A stretch of 64,000 nucleotides of DNA from Lachnospiraceae bacterium (GTDB lineage: Bacteria > Bacillota > Clostridia > Lachnospirales > Lachnospiraceae): contig JAUNGD010000008.1 in assembly GCA_030524705.1 (NCBI GenBank), positions 1-64,000 on the forward strand. The letters run 5' to 3'. This document shows, one piece after another, positions 60,159 through 64,000 of this stretch; the stretch's first letter is position 1; each line of letters begins with the position of its first letter. Under the pieces are notes generated by a model that was given only the letters and a program-made list of their open reading frames with translations, was not told the origin of the DNA and did not search any database. Made by a program: the position numbers and the translations under genes.

Positions 60159-61919
60159 ATGGGTAAGGTAATAGGAATTGACTTGGGGACAACCAACAGC
60201 TGTGTGTCTGTAGTGGAAAATGATGCGCCGGTGATCGTGCCCACCAGCTCAGGGAATCGGACTACGCCGAGTATCGTAGCCTTTGCAAAGAACGGAGAGC
60301 GTCTGGTGGGCGAGGCTGCCAAGCGTCAGGCGGTGACGAATCCGGACAGGACGATCTGTTCGGTGAAGCGCCATATGGGAACGAACTGGAGCACTCGTAT
60401 CGACGGAACGGAATATAAGCCCCAGACTATCAGCGCGATGATATTAATGCAGTTGAAAAAGGAGGCGGAGGATTTTCTCGGGGAGCCGGTGACGGAGGCT
60501 GTCATTACGGTTCCGGCCTATTTTAATGATATTCAGAGGCAGGCCACAAAGGATGCGGGGAAAATCGCGGGACTGACTGTGAAGCGTATCATCAATGAGC
60601 CTACCAGTGCGGCTCTTTCCTATGGCCTTGACCACGGAGAGGCCCGGAAGGTCATGGTATATGATCTGGGCGGAGGCACTTTTGATGTTTCCATTATTGA
60701 AATCGGTGACGGAGTGATCGAGGTGCTGGCCACTGCCGGAGACAATCATCTGGGCGGAGATGACTTTGACGCCAGGGTCGCGGACTGGCTGGTCAAAAGC
60801 TTTAAGGCGGAGCAGCACATAGATTTGTCGAGGGATTTTGCGGCGATGCAGCGGATCAGGGAGGCGGCGGAGCAGGCCAAAAAGGAGCTGTCCACCTCTG
60901 AGAGCACTAATATTGTGCTGCCGTATCTGACCCAGGCAAAGGGAGAGCCGGTGCATTTGGACATGACGCTGACCAGGGCGAAATTCAACGAACTGGTCAG
61001 AGACCTGGTGGAGAGGACCGCAGATCCCGTGCAGAGAGCGCTGAGTGATGCGGGCATCTCGACAGCGCAGCTTGACCGGGTGCTGCTGGTGGGAGGTTCT
61101 ACGAGAGTTCCGGCGGTGCAGGATAAGGTGCGGGCGCTGACCGGAAAGGAGCCCTCCAAAAACATCAATCCGGATGAATGTGTGGCCCAGGGGGCGGCCA
61201 TTCTTGGAAGTACGCTTCAGGGCAGGGGCCTAGTGGCGGCGGGAACAGGTCAGGAGCTGCTTCTTCTGGATGTGACGCCGCTGAGCCTGTCCATTGAGAC
61301 GGTGGGAGGCGTGGCGACAAAGCTGGTGGACCGTAATTCCACGCTGCCCACCAGATACTCTCAGATATTTTCCACCGCGGCTCCGTACCAGACCTCGGTG
61401 GAGATCCATGTCCTTCAGGGAGAGCGCCCCATGGCCCGGGATAATAAGACCATCGGCAAATTCAAGCTGAAGGGCATCCGGAGAGCGCCGGCAGGAGTAC
61501 CGCAGATCGAGGTGACCTTTGACATTGATGCAAACGGGATCCTTAAGGTTTCCGCAAAGGATCTGGATACGGGAAAAGAGCAGTCTATTACGATCACCGC
61601 CTCTGACCGGATGTCGGAGGACGAGATTCAGAAGGCCATTTTTGATGCCCAGATGTATGCCGGTCAGGATACCCTGCGCCGGGATGCGCTGGAGGTCACA
61701 GGGGAAGCCCAGAGACTTTTGAACCGCACCCAGCAGGCGCTGAAGGAGAAAGGGAAGGAGATGGATAAGGCACAGAAAAAGCAGATCAAGAATGACTGCA
61801 ATGCCCTGCAGAAGCGCTTATCAAGATTCCGGGCAGATAAGGTGACGGAGGAAGAGCTTGAGGGCATCCGGCAGGCAAAGGCACAGCTGGAGGCTTCCAG
61901 CGCAGACCTGACCTCCTGA
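60159..61919 (+). CDS. Hsp70 family chaperone, DnaK paralogue
   Basis: 586 residues with complete nucleotide-binding motifs: [40 protein letters not shown] and [14 protein letters not shown] DnaK-type substrate-binding domain ([20 protein letters not shown]) and a shortened helical lid follow. It ends [12 protein letters not shown], without the Gly-rich tail and terminal EEV-type motif of classic DnaK, and is about 25-35 residues shorter than usual. GrpE, DnaJ and HrcA are not adjacent and no CIRCE is seen, so this is probably a second, specialised Hsp70. GGAGG precedes the ATG at 60159. Confidence 0.9.
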   Translation: MGKVIGIDLGTTNSCVSVVENDAPVIVPTSSGNRTTPSIVAFAKNGERLVGEAAKRQAVTNPDRTICSVKRHMGTNWSTRIDGTEYKPQTISAMILMQLKKEAEDFLGEPVTEAVITVPAYFNDIQRQATKDAGKIAGLTVKRIINEPTSAALSYGLDHGEARKVMVYDLGGGTFDVSIIEIGDGVIEVLATAGDNHLGGDDFDARVADWLVKSFKAEQHIDLSRDFAAMQRIREAAEQAKKELSTSESTNIVLPYLTQAKGEPVHLDMTLTRAKFNELVRDLVERTADPVQRALSDAGISTAQLDRVLLVGGSTRVPAVQDKVRALTGKEPSKNINPDECVAQGAAILGSTLQGRGLVAAGTGQELLLLDVTPLSLSIETVGGVATKLVDRNSTLPTRYSQIFSTAAPYQTSVEIHVLQGERPMARDNKTIGKFKLKGIRRAPAGVPQIEVTFDIDANGILKVSAKDLDTGKEQSITITASDRMSEDEIQKAIFDAQMYAGQDTLRRDALEVTGEAQRLLNRTQQALKEKGKEMDKAQKKQIKNDCNALQKRLSRFRADKVTEEELEGIRQAKAQLEASSADLTS

Positions 61920-62070
61920 AGTATTTTACAGGGACGTAGCTTTGAGGCTGTCGCGGAATATATGAGACGGGATTCCGATTTATGAAAGCCATCGGGAAAC
62001 GAAAAACAGTCAGATTGTGCAGGAAAAACGGATAACAGTCAGATTGAGAATAGCCAGGGCCGGCAAAACA

Positions 62071-62108
62071 TGCTATAATTTAGTAAGCGTCCGGTCTGTG
62101 CCGGACGC
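62071..62108 (+). promoter_or_regulatory. Extended -10 promoter and hairpin before glycerol dehydrogenase
   Basis: TGCTATAAT (62071-62079) is an extended -10 without a clear -35. It is followed by a perfect GCGTCCGG / CCGGACGC hairpin (62087-62108), which would form at the very 5' end of the transcript. Upstream, AACAGTCAGATTG occurs twice 29 bases apart. Confidence 0.5.
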
Positions 62109-62187
62109 TGCAAAGGGCGGCACATGGAGGTATACATATCAACACGCTTGCGGTTGATGGCATGAAAATAGAAAGGAGACATAACGT

Positions 62188-63285
62188 ATGGCAAAAATTT
62201 TAATTAGTCCCTCGAAATATGTACAGGGTGCAGGGGAGATGAAAAAGCTCGGCACTTATGCGGCAGGGTACGGAAAGAAAGCTCTGGTATTGATCAGTGC
62301 AGGCGGATATAAGAGAATCGGCGCTTTGATTGAGAAGAGCTTTGAAGAGACAGAGTGCGGACTTATATTTGATTATTTTAACGGAGAGTGCTGCAGGACG
62401 GAGATCGACCGGCTGAAGGCACTGATACAGGAAAAAAACTGCGACCTGGTGATCGGTGTCGGCGGCGGAAAGATATTTGATACTGCAAAGGCCGTTGCAT
62501 ATTACTGCAAGACACCGGTGCTGATCTGCCCCACCATCGCCTCAACGGACGCCCCGTGCAGTGCATTGTCCGTTGTATATACGGATGAGGGCGTTTTTGA
62601 AGAATATCTTTTCCTTCCGTCAAATCCGAACATGGTCCTGATGGATACGGATATCATTGTAAAATCTCCGGTACGTCTGACGGTGGCAGGTATGGGAGAT
62701 GCACTGGCCACATTTTTTGAGGCGAGAGCCTGCAAGAGAAGCGGAGCAATTTCCTGTGCGGGAGGAAAGACCACGGAAGCGGCTATGGCGCTGGCAAAGC
62801 TGTGCTTTGACACCCTGATGGAAGAGGGAGAAAAAGCGAAAATAGCCCTGGAAGCAGGCGCATGTACAGAGGCTGTGGAGAAGATTATCGAGGCAAACAC
62901 TCTTCTTTCCGGAATCGGTTTTGAGAGCGCAGGTCTGGCCGGAGCTCATGCGATCCACAACGGTATGACCGTGCTGGAGGAGTGCCATCATATGTATCAC
63001 GGCGAGAAGGTGGCTTTCGGTACGATCACACAGCTTGTTTTGGAGAACGTTCCGATGGAAGAGCTGGCGGAGGTCATTGATTTCTGTATCGAAGTAGGGC
63101 TTCCGGTGACCTGGAGGGAACTTGGAGTAGAAACGATTACGGATGAAAAGATTATGGCAGTGGCCGAGGCTGCGTGCGCAGAGAACGACACACTGCATAA
63201 TATGCCGTTTGAGGTGACGCCGGAAACGGTAGCTGCAGCACTTAAGGCGGCAGATGCGTTCGGGCATTATTACCTGGGGGAATAA
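62188..63285 (+). CDS. gldA: Glycerol dehydrogenase
   Basis: Iron-type alcohol dehydrogenase family member oxidising glycerol to dihydroxyacetone with NAD and zinc. The 365 residues fit the family: N-terminal KYVQGAGEMKKLG, GVGGGKIFDTAKA (NAD loop), STDAPCSALSVVY, GMGDALATFFEARA with the metal Asp, and metal His in GAHAIHNGM and CHHMYHGEKVAFG. GAAAGGAGA precedes the ATG. It is followed by a small zinc-ribbon gene. Some relatives favour other 1,2-diols. Confidence 0.94.
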   Translation: MAKILISPSKYVQGAGEMKKLGTYAAGYGKKALVLISAGGYKRIGALIEKSFEETECGLIFDYFNGECCRTEIDRLKALIQEKNCDLVIGVGGGKIFDTAKAVAYYCKTPVLICPTIASTDAPCSALSVVYTDEGVFEEYLFLPSNPNMVLMDTDIIVKSPVRLTVAGMGDALATFFEARACKRSGAISCAGGKTTEAAMALAKLCFDTLMEEGEKAKIALEAGACTEAVEKIIEANTLLSGIGFESAGLAGAHAIHNGMTVLEECHHMYHGEKVAFGTITQLVLENVPMEELAEVIDFCIEVGLPVTWRELGVETITDEKIMAVAEAACAENDTLHNMPFEVTPETVAAALKAADAFGHYYLGE

Positions 63286-63321
63286 AAGGAAAAAGAGCAG
63301 AGAGCAAAGGAGGATTTTCAG

Positions 63322-63531
63322 ATGTCAGTATTGAGAGGATGCCAGGAGGGCAAAACAACTCCGAAAATGGTGGAGGTAAAATGCCCGAAGTGCGGCGAGA
63401 TGATTGAGGTTTTTGTGAAAATGGGCGGGGCCCTGGGAGAATCAGGAACGCTTGCAGCGGATGAAAAGTGTCCCGGCTGCGATTTTGTCGCGGAAGAGGG
63501 AACTCCGGTGGCATCGTTTGAACAGCCATAA
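63322..63531 (+). CDS. Small zinc-ribbon protein, 69 aa
   Basis: Two CxxC pairs (CPKCGE and CPGCDF), separated by about 32 residues, form a likely zinc ribbon. The rest is short and polar. AAAGGAGG precedes the ATG, supporting translation. It lies 36 bases after glycerol dehydrogenase and may be cotranscribed. Function unknown; possibly a small redox or nucleic-acid-binding protein. Confidence 0.8.
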   Translation: MSVLRGCQEGKTTPKMVEVKCPKCGEMIEVFVKMGGALGESGTLAADEKCPGCDFVAEEGTPVASFEQP

Positions 63532-63554
63532 CGGGATCTGTCCGGAAAAATAGC

Positions 63555-63596
63555 AGAGCAGCCGTGGGGGCAGATACCAGTCCAGGCTGCTCTTTG
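63555..63596. terminator. Hairpin between convergent zinc-ribbon and dapF genes
   Basis: Perfect nine-base stem AGAGCAGCC / GGCTGCTCT; short T run on the plus side only. Confidence 0.7.
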
Positions 63597-63598
63597 AT

Positions 63599-64000
63599 TC
63601 AACAGTCAAGAGCTTCAATCAGATCGCCTTCGGCGACAATAAGAGTAGGGCCGGTGAGATAAATATTCTCTACATGATCTTCCAGCGCGGTTAAAGATAC
63701 AGTTAAAAGGCCGCCGGGTACATGTACCTTTACGTCTTTACCGCTGATTTGTTTCTGAAGCGTCAGGACAGCTGCTGTTGCGCATGTCCCTGTTCCGCAG
63801 GCGAAGGTAAAGTCCTCCACGCCGCGTTCGTAGGTAAGCTCCTGCAATTCGTTCGGGCCGGTGATGTCATAAAAATTGACATTGGCGCCCTTAGGGAATT
63901 TTTCATGATATCTGAAAAACATACCAAGAGACCGAAGACTTTCAGGGTCTGTGTCGGAGAGGCCGGGGATGGGTACGACCACATGGGGCAGGCCCGGGCT
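63599..64000 (-). CDS. dapF: Diaminopimelate epimerase, C-terminal part
   Basis: Converts LL- to meso-diaminopimelate for lysine and peptidoglycan. Only the C-terminal 133 residues lie in the window; the gene continues past base 64000. Visible are GLPHVVV at the edge, the YERGVEDFTFACGTGTCA block with the second catalytic cysteine, and VHVPGGLLTVSL. The frame is open to the window end, so the methionine codon at 63982 is not the start. Confidence 0.93.
   Translation of the reverse strand, partial: SPGLPHVVVPIPGLSDTDPESLRSLGMFFRYHEKFPKGANVNFYDITGPNELQELTYERGVEDFTFACGTGTCATAAVLTLQKQISGKDVKVHVPGGLLTVSLTALEDHVENIYLTGPTLIVAEGDLIEALDC

Overview
The window looks like a piece of chromosome from a strictly anaerobic, probably spore-forming member of the Clostridia, most likely a Lachnospiraceae-type gut bacterium. 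The reasons are a class III (oxygen-sensitive) ribonucleotide reductase, strong AGGAGG-type ribosome sites with frequent GTG and TTG starts, MecA, a PdaA-type cortex deacetylase, a Csp-like subtilase, and the conserved Firmicute block decarboxylase / GMP-kinase-like / holB / ricT / trmN6 / rsmI. This assignment is an inference from gene content and family resemblance; no database search was run. Most of the window is ordinary chromosome of balanced base composition. I see no prophage, integrase, IS element, CRISPR array, rRNA or tRNA.

Layout. 1-734: last gene (livF) of a liv-type ABC operon that starts outside the window. 0.9-5.1 kb: a cytidylate-kinase-like protein, an exported Ig-like/SGNH hydrolase, a small unknown protein and a subtilase. 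5.1-7.05 kb: a visibly AT-rich islet with a broken small gene and an AlbA_2/HATPase/winged-helix protein, the best candidate for acquired DNA. 7.1-9.9 kb: divergent AraC-type regulator and L-arabinose isomerase. 10.1-14.9 kb: MscS channel, an L,D-transpeptidase overlapping it tail to tail, a TPR lipoprotein and HflX. 15.1-17.5 kb: NrdD with a fused redoxin domain. 17.7-18.6 kb: a beta-lactamase-like serine hydrolase.

19-24.9 kb: a complete livJHMGF-type operon followed closely by NAD-type malic enzyme. 25-27.2 kb: ROK regulator divergent from a zinc alcohol/polyol dehydrogenase. 27.4-31.6 kb: a three-gene dlt-like O-acylation cassette (MBOAT, adenylate-forming ligase, SGNH protein) with no carrier-protein gene. 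31.7-37.1 kb: MecA, a GH18 glycosidase, a PdaA-like deacetylase and ProC. 37.3-46 kb: the conserved housekeeping block running into thiE, a TPP riboswitch with terminator, and thiD.

46-50.5 kb: phospholipase-C-like protein, UMF1-type MFS transporter, YaaA and D-serine ammonia-lyase. 50.5-53 kb: AraC regulator divergent from a MATE exporter, with 21-bp-spaced direct repeats between them. 53-60 kb: a histidine kinase/response regulator pair divergent from a four-gene Gld-type ABC system (ATPase, permease, GldG-like and DUF4340 proteins). 60-64 kb: a solitary DnaK paralogue, glycerol dehydrogenase, a small zinc-ribbon protein and the C-terminal part of DapF, which runs off the window.

Few of these units are unusual as single genes. 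The most notable points are the carrier-less acylation cassette, the Gld-type ABC complex beside its own two-component system, the redoxin-fused NrdD without an adjacent activase, the liv-malic enzyme linkage, the AT-rich AlbA_2 islet, and several unexplained non-coding structures: repeats in the mecA leader, a mini-ORF abutting a stem-loop at 32.7 kb, repeats between trmN6 and rsmI, and a structured leader at 37.25 kb.
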